Assembly (NCBI GenBank): GCA_024653305.1
Contig: JANLFW010000003.1
Span: forward strand, 1-64,000
From: Candidatus Acetothermia bacterium
Lineage (GTDB): Bacteria; Bipolaricaulota; Bipolaricaulia; Bipolaricaulales; Bipolaricaulaceae
Direction of reading: 5' to 3'
Length of the DNA: 64,000 nucleotides
Part shown: piece by piece, positions 17,039-25,315 of the stretch
Numbering within the stretch: position 1 is the first letter of the stretch
Layout of the letters: the number at the start of each line of letters is the position of its first letter
Notes under the pieces: generated by a model
The model's input: the letters and a program-made list of their open reading frames with translations, nothing else
Told to the model about the DNA's origin: nothing
The model's database searches: none
Program-made: the position numbers and the translations under genes

Positions 17039-18352
17039 ATGAGCGACGTACGCGTACGGTTTGCCCCCAGCCCCACCGGATACCTCCACGTCGGGGGGGC
17101 CCGCACCGCCTTGTTCAACTGGTTGTTCGCCCGCCACCACAAGGGGACCTTCATCCTCAGGATCGAGGACACCGACCGCACCCGGTCCACCGACGAAGCC
17201 ATCGACCAGATCATCGCCTCCATGCGCTGGCTGGGCCTCGACTGGGACGAGTTCTACCGCCAGACGGATCGGGTGGAGGTCCATCGTCGTGCCGCGGCGG
17301 AACTCCTGCGTCGGGGCGCCGCCTACGAGGCGGACGGAGCGGTGTGGTTCCGCGTCCCCAAGGACGGCGTGACGGTCGTCGAGGACCAGCTCGCCGGGCA
17401 AGTGCAGTTCCAGAATCAGGAACTCAAGGACCTGGTGATCCTCCGGTCCGACGGCACCCCCACCTACAACTTCGCGTGCGTGGTGGATGACCGCGACATG
17501 GGCATCACCCACGTCATCCGGGGCGACGAGCACCTCAACAACACGCCCAAGCAGCTCCTCCTCTATCGGGCGTTGGGATGGGACCCCCCGATCTTCGCCC
17601 ACATCCCTCTCATCCTGGGACCGGACAAGACCAAGCTCGCCAAGCGGCACGGGGCCTTGTCCGTGCTCGAGTACCGACGGCGGGGGATCCTGCCCGAGGC
17701 GCTCGTCAACTTCCTTGCCCGCCTGGGCTGGTCCCACGGTGATCAGGAGGTGTTCACCCGCGACGAGCTGATCGCGTTCTTCGACCTCGACGCTGTCGGC
17801 ACCTCGGCGGCGGTGTTCGACGAGCAGAAGCTCCTTTGGCTCAACCACGAGTGGCTCCGCCGCGTGGATCTGCCCCGCCTGGCCGCCCTCCTTGCGGAGT
17901 TCGTGGTCGTGGGGGGGGTGGCCACCCCGGACGCCGTGGCCGCGCTGGGCGAGGCGCGCCTCCTGCGGGCGGCGGAGCTCCTCCGCGACCGGAGCCGGAC
18001 CCTGGTGGAAATGGCCCGGTCGGCCCGGTTCTTGTTCCCCGGGGAGGTCCCGCTGCCCGAGGACGACCGCGGGTTCTTCACCCCCGAGCTTGCTCCGGCG
18101 CTCGCGCGGCTCGCGGAGGTGGTGGCCGCTGTGACCGACCCGTCCCCGTCGGCCCTGGAGGCGGCCGTGCGGGGAGCCCTCGACGAGCTGGGGCTTCCCC
18201 TGAAGGCGGTGGCGCTGCCGATGCGGATCGCGGTCACCGGGTCCCGGGTCGGGCCGGGCCTGTTCGACGTCCTGGCCCTGGCCGGCCCGGAGATCGTGGC
18301 CGCCCGCCTCCGCGCCGCGGCTGCCCGGTGCCAAGAAAGGACGGAGCGGTGA
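17039..18352 (+). CDS. gltX: Glutamyl-tRNA synthetase
   Basis: A 437-residue class I synthetase charging tRNA-Glu (possibly also tRNA-Gln if the cell uses the transamidation route). The first active-site motif is in PSPTGYLHVGGARTALFNWLFA and the second is DKTKLAKRHG, the family version of KMSKS. IRGDEHLNNTPKQLLLYRALG is also typical. The protein is shorter than the usual 470-490 residues, mainly in the C-terminal anticodon-binding region. There is no Shine-Dalgarno, but a promoter places transcription at the ATG. Its stop overlaps the GTG of the next gene (GTGA), so the thioredoxin-like gene is co-transcribed. Confidence 0.93.
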   Translation: MSDVRVRFAPSPTGYLHVGGARTALFNWLFARHHKGTFILRIEDTDRTRSTDEAIDQIIASMRWLGLDWDEFYRQTDRVEVHRRAAAELLRRGAAYEADGAVWFRVPKDGVTVVEDQLAGQVQFQNQELKDLVILRSDGTPTYNFACVVDDRDMGITHVIRGDEHLNNTPKQLLLYRALGWDPPIFAHIPLILGPDKTKLAKRHGALSVLEYRRRGILPEALVNFLARLGWSHGDQEVFTRDELIAFFDLDAVGTSAAVFDEQKLLWLNHEWLRRVDLPRLAALLAEFVVVGGVATPDAVAALGEARLLRAAELLRDRSRTLVEMARSARFLFPGEVPLPEDDRGFFTPELAPALARLAEVVAAVTDPSPSALEAAVRGALDELGLPLKAVALPMRIAVTGSRVGPGLFDVLALAGPEIVAARLRAAAARCQERTER

Positions 18353-20454
18353 GACGAGCGCTTCTCGTGCTCTCGCTGTGCGGCGTTATCCCGATGGCCT
18401 TGGCCCAAGAGATCCAATTGGAACCCGTTTCTCCGGAAGCCCTCGGGGGTTGGGCCCAGGCGGTGCTGGCGTTCCGGCTCCACCCCACGTTGTCGCGGGA
18501 CGTGAACTTTTCCGGGCCGGCCCTGGCGATGGCCCAGTGGGGCGACGTCGCCCTGGGCAGCCACCGGTATGCCATGGTCCTTGGGGTCAGGTCGGACGGA
18601 GAGGCCGGCTTGTGGGTGGACAGAGACCGGGACGGACGGATCACCCCCGAGGAGGCGGTCCCCGGCCTCCGGGGCAACGGCCGCGTGGTCTGGAAGCTCG
18701 AGCTCCTCGCCGCGCCGGCAGGAGGTGCGCCGTACCCGCTCACGGTGGTGTGGCCGGAGGGGCGGGGCTACGTGTACCTCGTGGGCGGCGCACCCCGACG
18801 GGGAGAGCTCGTGGTCGACGGGAAGCGGGTGACGTTCGTGCTGGTGGATGGGGACCTGGACGGGGTGTTCGGCACCAAGGACGACTTCTACGCGGTGGAC
18901 GGGGACGGGGATGGGGTCATCCACGGCGATCCCGACGGCCACGAGCGGTTTACGCTCGGGGAGGCGTTCACCGTGGGCAAGACGAGCTTCGGCCTGGCCC
19001 AGGTGTCCCCGTCCGGGAGCTGGGTTCTCCTCGCGCCCACCGCGTACGTGCCGCCCAAGGTGCCGCTCATCCCCGGCCATCCCGCCCCCGATTTCCGGTT
19101 CTCCACGTTCCCGGACGGCAAGTCCCTGGCCCTGTCCGAGTTCAAGGGGAAGGTGGTGCTCTTGGATTTTTGGGCCACCTGGTGCGGGCCGTGCATGCAG
19201 GAGCTCCCCCACCTGAAGGAGGTGTACGAGCGGTTCCGGGACCAGGGGTTCGAGATCGTGGGGGTGAGCCTGGACACGAGCGAGCGCGACCTGCGGGCGG
19301 TGTTGTCCTCCCAGGGCATCCGCTGGCCCCTGAGCTTCGAGGGGAAGAGCTGGGACAACCCCGTGGCCGAGCTGTACCGGGTGTACCAGATTCCGACCTC
19401 GTTCCTCATCGATCGCCGCGGGGTCATCCGATTCCGCGACCCTATGGGGGATGAGCTCGAACGCGCGGTGGCCGAGCTCCTCGCGGAGCCCCGCGCCGAG
19501 GAACTCCCCCCTGAGGCGCCGCCGGTGGCCCTGCCGGAGGTGCGGGGACCGCCGAAGCCCATCCTGGAAGTGCAAGTCCCGACCGAGGTCGGCGTCCTCC
19601 CCGGGGGCGACACCGTGCTCGCGGTCAAGCTCGCCAACACCTCGCCCTACCTCGCCGAGGAACTACGCGTGCGCATCCATGGCCCGCCGGAGGGGATCAC
19701 CGCCCCGCCTCTGGAGGTGGGCGACATCCCCCCGTTCGGCGAGCGCACGGCCGACCTCACCCTCACCGCGGCCGAGGGCGTGGCTCAAGGGAATATCCTG
19801 ATCACGATCGACATCCTTTACCACTACTGCATTGGCGATTCGTGTTTTCAAATGTCCCAGGCAGCGGGGACGACGCTGGCCATAGGGGTGGCGCCGACGG
19901 CCGCCCGCCGGGCCTGGAGCCCGTGGTGGCTGCTTTTGCTCCTCGGGGTGGGGGTGGTGGTGGGTTGGTTCCTGTGGGGCCGCGGCCTGTCCGGGGCGGG
20001 CCTCGTCCTCCTCCTCGTGGCCGGGGCGGCGCTGGCCGCCGGGGTCTTCTTCGGCCAGTCCCGCCAGGCCCAGCTCATCGGGGCGGTGCTGTGCACGTCC
20101 TGCGTGGGGATCGAGGAGGTCCACGCCGAGCTTCCGGTCCTGTCCCGGGAAGCCAGGGCCACCTTGGCCGAGCTCGCCCGGCCCGTGCACCTGGTGGTGT
20201 TCCATGCCCCATGGTGCCGGTCCTGCCCCTACGCGATCTCCCTCGTCGAGCAGATGGCCCAGGCGAGCCCCTTCCTGGAGGTAGAGCTGGTGGACGCCGA
20301 GGAGGAACCGGCCCGGGCCGAGGCGGCGGGCGTGAGCCGCTCCGGGCGCCTGGTGGTCCCGGCCATCCTCGTCGTGGAGACGAGCCAGGTCCTGTTCGGC
20401 ACCCACCACCTCGGGGCGCGCCTGCTGGCGCTCCTCCGGGAGGCGGGCCGATGA
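18349..20454 (+). CDS. Membrane-anchored protein with TlpA-type and second thioredoxin domains
   Basis: A 701-residue exported protein with a novel-looking domain order. A signal peptide (LLVLSLCGVIPMALAQ) comes first. A region follows with a canonical EF-hand loop (DRDRDGRITPEE, Asp91-Glu102) and two more Asp-rich repeats near residues 170-195. Next is a TlpA/ResA-like thioredoxin domain with WCGPC (Cys279, Cys282), then an Ig-like segment of about 130 residues. Two membrane helices lie near 525-570. A second thioredoxin-like domain carries WCRSC (Cys623, Cys626). The GTG start overlaps gltX. The next gene, overlapping by four bases, is a NapH-like ferredoxin membrane protein. A role in moving reductant across the membrane to extracytoplasmic thiols is inferred. 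Confidence 0.85.
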   Translation: MRRALLVLSLCGVIPMALAQEIQLEPVSPEALGGWAQAVLAFRLHPTLSRDVNFSGPALAMAQWGDVALGSHRYAMVLGVRSDGEAGLWVDRDRDGRITPEEAVPGLRGNGRVVWKLELLAAPAGGAPYPLTVVWPEGRGYVYLVGGAPRRGELVVDGKRVTFVLVDGDLDGVFGTKDDFYAVDGDGDGVIHGDPDGHERFTLGEAFTVGKTSFGLAQVSPSGSWVLLAPTAYVPPKVPLIPGHPAPDFRFSTFPDGKSLALSEFKGKVVLLDFWATWCGPCMQELPHLKEVYERFRDQGFEIVGVSLDTSERDLRAVLSSQGIRWPLSFEGKSWDNPVAELYRVYQIPTSFLIDRRGVIRFRDPMGDELERAVAELLAEPRAEELPPEAPPVALPEVRGPPKPILEVQVPTEVGVLPGGDTVLAVKLANTSPYLAEELRVRIHGPPEGITAPPLEVGDIPPFGERTADLTLTAAEGVAQGNILITIDILYHYCIGDSCFQMSQAAGTTLAIGVAPTAARRAWSPWWLLLLLGVGVVVGWFLWGRGLSGAGLVLLLVAGAALAAGVFFGQSRQAQLIGAVLCTSCVGIEEVHAELPVLSREARATLAELARPVHLVVFHAPWCRSCPYAISLVEQMAQASPFLEVELVDAEEEPARAEAAGVSRSGRLVVPAILVVETSQVLFGTHHLGARLLALLREAGR

Positions 20455-21281
20455 GGCTCCGCTACCTGCGCCGGGGAACCCAGGGGCTGGGCGTGCTCCT
20501 GGGCGTGTTCGGCGTGACCGGGATCGGCATGACCCACCTCCTCTTCCCCGGCCTCCACTGCTACGCCTGTCCGCTGGCGATCACGGTGTGCCCGATCGGC
20601 CTCATGCAGAACCTGATCATCGCCGGCACGGTGCCGTTCTACCTGGTGGGGGCGGTGGCCGCGTACGGGCTCGCCCTCGGGCGGGGTTGGTGCGGGTGGT
20701 TCTGTCCGTTCGGCACGGTCAACGACCTCCTCGCCTTCCGCAAGGGTCGTTTCCGGCGCGCGCTTTCTCCGCTGAAGTTCCTGGTCCTGGTGGGCACGGG
20801 GGTGGCGGCGTGGAACCTCGCGGATACCTGGTTCTGCAAGCTGTGCCCGGCGGCGTCGCTCACGGCGTCGCTGCCGTACCTAGGGCTCGGGGTGGCCCAG
20901 GTGAACACGCCGTTCCTCGTGCACATGGGGACCCTGGCCGGTACCCTGGTCGGCATGGCCCTCGTGTCCCGGTTCTGGTGTCGCTACCTGTGCCCGATGG
21001 GAGCGGTGCTGTCCGTGTTCAACCGGGTGAGCTTGTTCGGCCTTCGGCTGCGGGCCGATCGCTGCGGGCAGTGTGGACTCTGTGTCCAGGCCTGCCCGAT
21101 GGGGATCGAACCCCATCGGGACATCAACTCCCCGGACTGCATCAAGTGCGGGGAGTGCGTGCCCGTCTGCAAGGCGGGGGCGCTGTCCATCGGATTCTCC
21201 TTGCCTGGGGTGGGAGGACGTGTTCCGCTACGCGCTTCTGGGGCTAGTGCAAGGGCTGACCGAGTTCCTCCCCGTCAGTAG
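20451..21281 (+). CDS. NapH/CcoG-like polyferredoxin membrane protein
   Basis: A 276-residue inner-membrane iron-sulfur protein. Cytoplasm-proximal cysteine pairs near the helices (CYACPLAITVCPIG, GWCGWFCPFG, WFCKLCP, FWCRYLCPMG) are typical of NapH-type proteins. Two 4Fe-4S ferredoxin motifs follow (CGQCGLCVQACP and CIKCGECVPVCK). It likely passes low-potential electrons toward or across the membrane. Overlap with the two-thioredoxin gene suggests those domains as partner. The last 30 residues after ALSIGFSLPG do not resemble the family and overlap the start of uppP by 62 bases, so the C-terminus may be extended by a lost stop. Confidence 0.87.
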   Translation: MRLRYLRRGTQGLGVLLGVFGVTGIGMTHLLFPGLHCYACPLAITVCPIGLMQNLIIAGTVPFYLVGAVAAYGLALGRGWCGWFCPFGTVNDLLAFRKGRFRRALSPLKFLVLVGTGVAAWNLADTWFCKLCPAASLTASLPYLGLGVAQVNTPFLVHMGTLAGTLVGMALVSRFWCRYLCPMGAVLSVFNRVSLFGLRLRADRCGQCGLCVQACPMGIEPHRDINSPDCIKCGECVPVCKAGALSIGFSLPGVGGRVPLRASGASARADRVPPRQ

Positions 21282-21987
21282 CTCCGGGCACCTCGTCCTG
21301 GCCCAGGAGCTGCTCGGGGTCGCTTCCCCGGGGGTGGCGCTGGAGGCAGCAGCGCACCTGGGGACCTTGGTTGCGGTGCTGGTCTACTTCCGAGGCGATC
21401 TGTGGACGCTCGCCACCCGCAGCCTGCGGCGTGGGCGGGGGGAGCGCCGGTACCTCGGGCTCCTCGTCCTTGGTACCGTGCCCATCGCGGTGGTGGGCGT
21501 GGGAGCGCGGGGCGTGGTGGAGCGGGCGTTTTCCGCGCCGGCCTTGGTGGGGTGGATGCTGATCGTCACCGCGGCCCTGCTCGCCGGGGCCGGCTGGTGG
21601 GGGCGGCGGACCCGCCGAGAGCAGCCTCGGGCCGGCGATGCGATCGTGGTGGGGCTGGCCCAGGCCGCGGCGATCCTCCCCGGGTTGTCCCGGTCCGGGG
21701 CCACCGTGGCCGCCGGCCTCGGGACCGGCTTGACCCCACGGGAAGCGGTGCGGTTTTCCTTTCTCCTGTCCGTCCCCGCCATCGCCGGGGGCGGGGCGTT
21801 CGCCCTGGTCACAACCCGCGGGCTTGAGGCCATGGACTGGGGCGGACTCGCTGTGGGGGCGGCGACCGCGTTCGCCGGGGGCCTCGCGGCGATCCGGTTC
21901 TTCCTCGCCGCCGTCCGGTCGCTGCGGCTGTGGCCGTTCGCCCTCTACTGCATGGCAGTGGGGGTCACGGCGATCCTCGTCGGTTGA
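21220..21987 (+). CDS. uppP: Undecaprenyl-diphosphatase UppP
   Basis: A 255-residue polytopic membrane enzyme that dephosphorylates undecaprenyl diphosphate, recycling the lipid carrier for peptidoglycan and glycan synthesis. LGLVQGLTEFLPVSSSGHLVLAQELLG near the N-terminus is the first conserved motif (with the essential glutamate and serines). LPGLSRSGATVAAGL is the second. I chose the GTG at 21220 because GGGAGG precedes it and the product then starts FRYALLGLVQG as in relatives. It overlaps the upstream ferredoxin gene by 62 bases in a different frame. Confidence 0.93.
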   Translation: MFRYALLGLVQGLTEFLPVSSSGHLVLAQELLGVASPGVALEAAAHLGTLVAVLVYFRGDLWTLATRSLRRGRGERRYLGLLVLGTVPIAVVGVGARGVVERAFSAPALVGWMLIVTAALLAGAGWWGRRTRREQPRAGDAIVVGLAQAAAILPGLSRSGATVAAGLGTGLTPREAVRFSFLLSVPAIAGGGAFALVTTRGLEAMDWGGLAVGAATAFAGGLAAIRFFLAAVRSLRLWPFALYCMAVGVTAILVG

Positions 21988-22007
21988 CCCGGGACAGATG
22001 ACCCGGG
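21985..22007. repeat. Direct repeat TGACCCGGG x2 at the uppP end
   Basis: Two copies of TGACCCGGG start 14 bases apart at 21985 and 21999. The CCCGGG cores can also pair as a six-base hairpin with an eight-base loop. No T-run follows, so this is a weak terminator candidate at best. The rest of the gap 21988-22190 shows no gene. Confidence 0.35.
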
Positions 22008-22190
22008 CCGCTGGCCCTGGTGGCCCTCGGCACCGGGAAAAGAACCCGTTCCTGAACTTCCCCGTATCCCACGGCTTGTGACCACGGTTCATTGGTCCAG
22101 ATGACCTTGTCGTGGAGACTGGGACCGGTGGACGCGGACCGTGACCCGCCCATGAGGAAGGGGAGGAAGGGCCATGGTGGAGGGGAACGG

Positions 22191-23162
22191 ATGAGGGACA
22201 AAGGAACGCTTCTCCTGATGATCGCGCTGGCGCTGGGGCACCTGATGGGGTCAGGGGCTCGGCTCTACCCGAACGCGTTTTACACCACCGGACGCATGAG
22301 CGGGGACTGGCATTGGCTTGAAACCCCGGCCAGCTACGCGCAGTGGGAGTTCCACGCCCTCCCGGCCTCCTTGTCCGAACAGGTGGTCCTGGACGTGCTG
22401 GCCTGTGCTGCGGCGCAAGAAGGATCCGTCCCCGCGGAGTTCGCCGTGGTGTTGACGTTGACCTCCGGTGGCCGTGCCTGCTGGTCCGGCCGGGTTCTCC
22501 TGCGGCGGGTCCAATCGGGTGAGGGAGGAGCGGTGTACTTCGGCCAGCTCCTGGTTTCCCGGCGCGAGCCCGCCCTGGGATCGCAGCTCACCGTGCGCGC
22601 GGACGGGTCCCCCAGCGGGCTGCGCCTTGGGTTTCATCCCGGATCGCTGCGGGTGCAGGGCAACCGCGAAGGCCGGGCGGTGCCCGCCGGGCAAGACCCG
22701 TTTGCCATCCTGTGGGCAACGGTGGACGGGGTGGCCGGCGGGGTACTGGTCGATTCTCCCCCCGGGCCCACCGTGCGCCCTGGTACCCCGGCCCCCATCC
22801 CTCTGCCCCTCCACAACACGGACCGGATGGAGGATGCCCCCTTCCTGGCCCCGGGCTCGTACCAAGGTCAGCTCGGGTGGCCCGGCCCCTATCAGCCCAT
22901 GAACAGCCGCGACTGGTGCCGGGTCAACCTGCGGCCGGGGCAGGTGGTGCGGTTGACCCTGGAAGTCGGGTCTGGGTGCCGGTGCTCCCTGCACCTGTTC
23001 GACCCCTACGGGCGCGAGGTCGGCAGTGTGGCGGGAGGCGAGCGGGTGGGCCTGGAGTACCAGGCCTACGTGGGTGGGGGGTGGCACGTCCTCATCGCCT
23101 GCCGGGAGGGTTGTGCCGCGTTCCCGTACCTGCTCGCGGTGCACATCGAGGACGGAGGATAG
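22191..23162 (+). CDS. Secreted protein with a PPC-like C-terminal beta domain
   Basis: A 323-residue protein of unknown function with a signal peptide (MRDKGTLLLMIALALGHLMGSGA). The middle part is beta-rich and unlike anything I recognise. The C-terminal 75 residues (LRPGQVVRLTLEVGSGCRCSLHLFDPYGREVG to YLLAVHIEDGG) resemble the bacterial pre-peptidase C-terminal fold, a small beta-sandwich on secreted enzymes. There is no catalytic domain. The ATG at 22191 is preceded by GGTGGAGGGG. It stands alone between uppP and birA. It may be an envelope or matrix-binding protein. Confidence 0.7.
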   Translation: MRDKGTLLLMIALALGHLMGSGARLYPNAFYTTGRMSGDWHWLETPASYAQWEFHALPASLSEQVVLDVLACAAAQEGSVPAEFAVVLTLTSGGRACWSGRVLLRRVQSGEGGAVYFGQLLVSRREPALGSQLTVRADGSPSGLRLGFHPGSLRVQGNREGRAVPAGQDPFAILWATVDGVAGGVLVDSPPGPTVRPGTPAPIPLPLHNTDRMEDAPFLAPGSYQGQLGWPGPYQPMNSRDWCRVNLRPGQVVRLTLEVGSGCRCSLHLFDPYGREVGSVAGGERVGLEYQAYVGGGWHVLIACREGCAAFPYLLAVHIEDGG

Positions 23163-23226
23163 TACTGCACTCCAGCGCCCGCGTTCCGCGCCCGTGGGGT
23201 GGGCCCCTTGAATGTCCTGTTCCGCG

Positions 23227-23232
23227 TAGACT
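23227..23232 (+). promoter_or_regulatory. -10 box of birA (leaderless type)
   Basis: TAGACT ends seven bases before the ATG at 23240, and there is no Shine-Dalgarno. No good -35 at standard spacing. It fits the pattern seen at about a dozen genes here. Confidence 0.45.
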
Positions 23233-23239
23233 CCGGCCT

Positions 23240-24034
23240 ATGACCTCGATGTGGGGGGGCGATGAACGGGCGGGTGGCCTGGGACATCGCCCGCGTTCGC
23301 CGGACCTGCTGCCGCAGGTCGTTCTGCCACGTCTCCGAGGTCGGTTCGGCCGCCCCTACCGGTACCTCGGCGTGGTGGGAAGCACCCAGGATGCCCTACG
23401 GCAGTGGGCCAGGGCTGGCGCCCCGGAGGGGGCAGTGGTATTGGCGGAGCGACAGACGGCGGGCCGGGGGCGATGGGGACGGGCATGGGTCAGTCCCGGA
23501 GGCGGGCTGTACTTCTCCGTCCTTCTGAGGCCCGTGCAGCCGCTTCCCCTCCTCCCGCTCGCGGCCGGGGTGGCGCTGGTCGATGCGTGCCAACTGGGTG
23601 GCCTCAAGTGGCCCAACGACCTCCTCGCCCCGGACGGCCGCAAGCTCGCCGGCGTGCTCGCGGAGGCCGAGGTCCAGGACGGCGGAGCCCAGGCGGTCTA
23701 TCTCGGGGTCGGACTCAATGTGGAGCCGGACGGCCTCCCCCTGGGGGCGGCCGGGCTCGCTGAATTCCGTCCGGTGGACCGAGCCGAGCTCCTCGCCGAG
23801 GTCTTGTGGGCCCTGGAGGTGTGGACGAGCGCGCCTCCCGAGGCGGTGGGCCACGCGTGGCGACAGCGCAATTGCACCCTGGGGCGATGGGTGCGGGTGA
23901 CCATGGGCGAGGGGGCGGTGGAGGGGGTGGCCGTGGACCTCGCGGCGGACGGGGCGCTGGTCGTGCAAACGCGGGCTGGGCAGCGCACGGTGCGCGCCGG
24001 CGACGTGGCCCATCTTCGTCACCGCCGGACCTAG
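23240..24034 (+). CDS. birA: Biotin--[acetyl-CoA-carboxylase] ligase
   Basis: A 264-residue biotin protein ligase that makes biotinyl-AMP and attaches biotin to a carboxylase carrier domain. VVGSTQDALRQWA, RQTAGRGRWGRAWVSPGGGLYFSVLL and LKWPNDLLAPDGRKLAGVLAE are the family signatures, including the biotin/ATP loop. A small C-terminal SH3-like domain follows. It lacks the N-terminal winged helix of E. coli BirA, so it is a mono-functional ligase and not a repressor. About 35 residues before the core look poorly conserved, so a later start is possible. It is convergent with the VTT-domain gene, sharing four bases. Confidence 0.9.
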   Translation: MTSMWGGDERAGGLGHRPRSPDLLPQVVLPRLRGRFGRPYRYLGVVGSTQDALRQWARAGAPEGAVVLAERQTAGRGRWGRAWVSPGGGLYFSVLLRPVQPLPLLPLAAGVALVDACQLGGLKWPNDLLAPDGRKLAGVLAEAEVQDGGAQAVYLGVGLNVEPDGLPLGAAGLAEFRPVDRAELLAEVLWALEVWTSAPPEAVGHAWRQRNCTLGRWVRVTMGEGAVEGVAVDLAADGALVVQTRAGQRTVRAGDVAHLRHRRT

Positions 24035-24492
24035 CTGCGCGTCGCCAGCCAGATCCCGGCCTGGACCAACGCCAGGCGGACTGCGGACGCGCCGGAGGCG
24101 GCAAGGGCGAACGCGAGCGGCCTCCGGCCGATCGCGGACAGGAGGTACATCGCCACGGTATCGGGGAACCCGGGGATGAGGAGCAGGAGGAACAGGGCCG
24201 GGACGCCGAACCGGTTCACCCACCGTTCCCCGATCGCCAGCCACCACTGGCCCCACCGGGTCTCCCGCCGCCACACCTCCACCCGCGGCAGCCGCTTCAA
24301 CCGGTCCCCGAGGAAGAACACGAGGTAACTCCCGGCCATCCTGCCCAAGGTGGCCACCGCGATCACCGCCCATGCCGGGGCCGCCTTCGCTGCGGCGAGC
24401 ACGGCCTCGGTAGGGCTGGGCAAGACCACGGCCGTTCCAACTGCGTACAGAAAGGCAAGGAACAGGGCGAGGGCCACGTCCTCAGGCCCCAC
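24031..24492 (-). CDS. VTT-domain (DedA/YqaA-like) membrane protein
   Basis: A 153-residue membrane protein with about four hydrophobic helices. It shows a short DedA/SNARE-associated (VTT) pattern: VVLPSPTEAVLAAAK, VATLGRMAGSYLVFFLGDRL and FLLLLIPGFPDTVAMYLLSAIG. Family members are linked to lipid scrambling and membrane integrity; the specific role is unknown. The GTG start at 24492 lies inside the end of the fpg gene (11-base overlap), so the two are probably translated together. Confidence 0.78.
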   Translation of the reverse strand: MGPEDVALALFLAFLYAVGTAVVLPSPTEAVLAAAKAAPAWAVIAVATLGRMAGSYLVFFLGDRLKRLPRVEVWRRETRWGQWWLAIGERWVNRFGVPALFLLLLIPGFPDTVAMYLLSAIGRRPLAFALAASGASAVRLALVQAGIWLATRS

Positions 24493-25309
24493 CCATGGGC
24501 TGGTTCACCCCTTGGCAACGGGGACAGAAGTCCGTCCGCTGATCGTCGAACAGGATCTCCGCCACCGGGGTGGCGCAAACCCGACACGGGTTCCCCGCCC
24601 GACCGTGCACGTACAGGAAGTCCCGCACCTCCTTGTCGAATAGGCCATCCCCAACCCGTTTTTTGATCTCGGCGATCGCCCAGCGCAGGGCCTCCGGGAT
24701 CGCCCGCCACAAGCGCTCCTGGTCGCCCTCGGTCAAGGTGTGGGCGTAACGGACCGGGGAGAGTTTGGCCACGAACAGGACCTCGTCGGCGTAGGCATTG
24801 CCGATGCCGGCGATGAGGTGCTGATCGGTGAGGACCTTCTTCAGGAGACGACGCTTTCCGGCGAACAGGGCCCGGAACGCGTCCCAGGTGAACGCGTCCG
24901 ACAGCGGCTCCACCCCGAGCTTCTGCAGCGGCTCGGCGGTCACGGGGTCGGGGACCACCCACGCCGCGGCCAGCGGCTGGGCACCGGGCTCGATCAGCCG
25001 CAGGTCGAACCCGTCGTCCAGGGCAAGGCGGAGGATCGTGGCCCGGCTGGGTGGGTAGGACGCGGGCCCGTGCCACAGCCACCCCCAGCGCATGAGGTGC
25101 ACGATGAGGTGGGGGCCGCCGTGGAACGAGAAGATCAGGTGTTTCCCCCGACGCCCGATCTGGGAGAACGTCCGCCCCTCCACCGCTATGCTGTCCGGGC
25201 CGGTGCGGACGAGGCCGGTCCGGTACACCTCCACCCCCCGGACCGTGCGGCCGACGATCCGGGGGGTGAGGTTATCCCGCAGGACCTCGAGGTCGGGAAG
25301 CTCGGGCAA
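24482..25309 (-). CDS. mutM: Formamidopyrimidine-DNA glycosylase family (Fpg/Nei)
   Basis: A 275-residue base-excision repair glycosylase/AP lyase. After Met removal the catalytic proline and glutamate are the first two residues (PELPDLE). The conserved lysine loop is in GRRGKHLIFSF, and IAGIGNAYADEVLF covers the helix-two-turn-helix. The C-terminal zinc finger is CRVC...CPRC. The RTDFCPRCQG end matches Fpg/Nei proteins. Fpg and Nei substrates (8-oxoguanine or oxidised pyrimidines) cannot be told apart with certainty. It lies six bases after the secreted FlgD-like gene. Confidence 0.88.
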   Translation of the reverse strand: MPELPDLEVLRDNLTPRIVGRTVRGVEVYRTGLVRTGPDSIAVEGRTFSQIGRRGKHLIFSFHGGPHLIVHLMRWGWLWHGPASYPPSRATILRLALDDGFDLRLIEPGAQPLAAAWVVPDPVTAEPLQKLGVEPLSDAFTWDAFRALFAGKRRLLKKVLTDQHLIAGIGNAYADEVLFVAKLSPVRYAHTLTEGDQERLWRAIPEALRWAIAEIKKRVGDGLFDKEVRDFLYVHGRAGNPCRVCATPVAEILFDDQRTDFCPRCQGVNQPMGGA

Positions 25310-25315
25310 TGCCGG

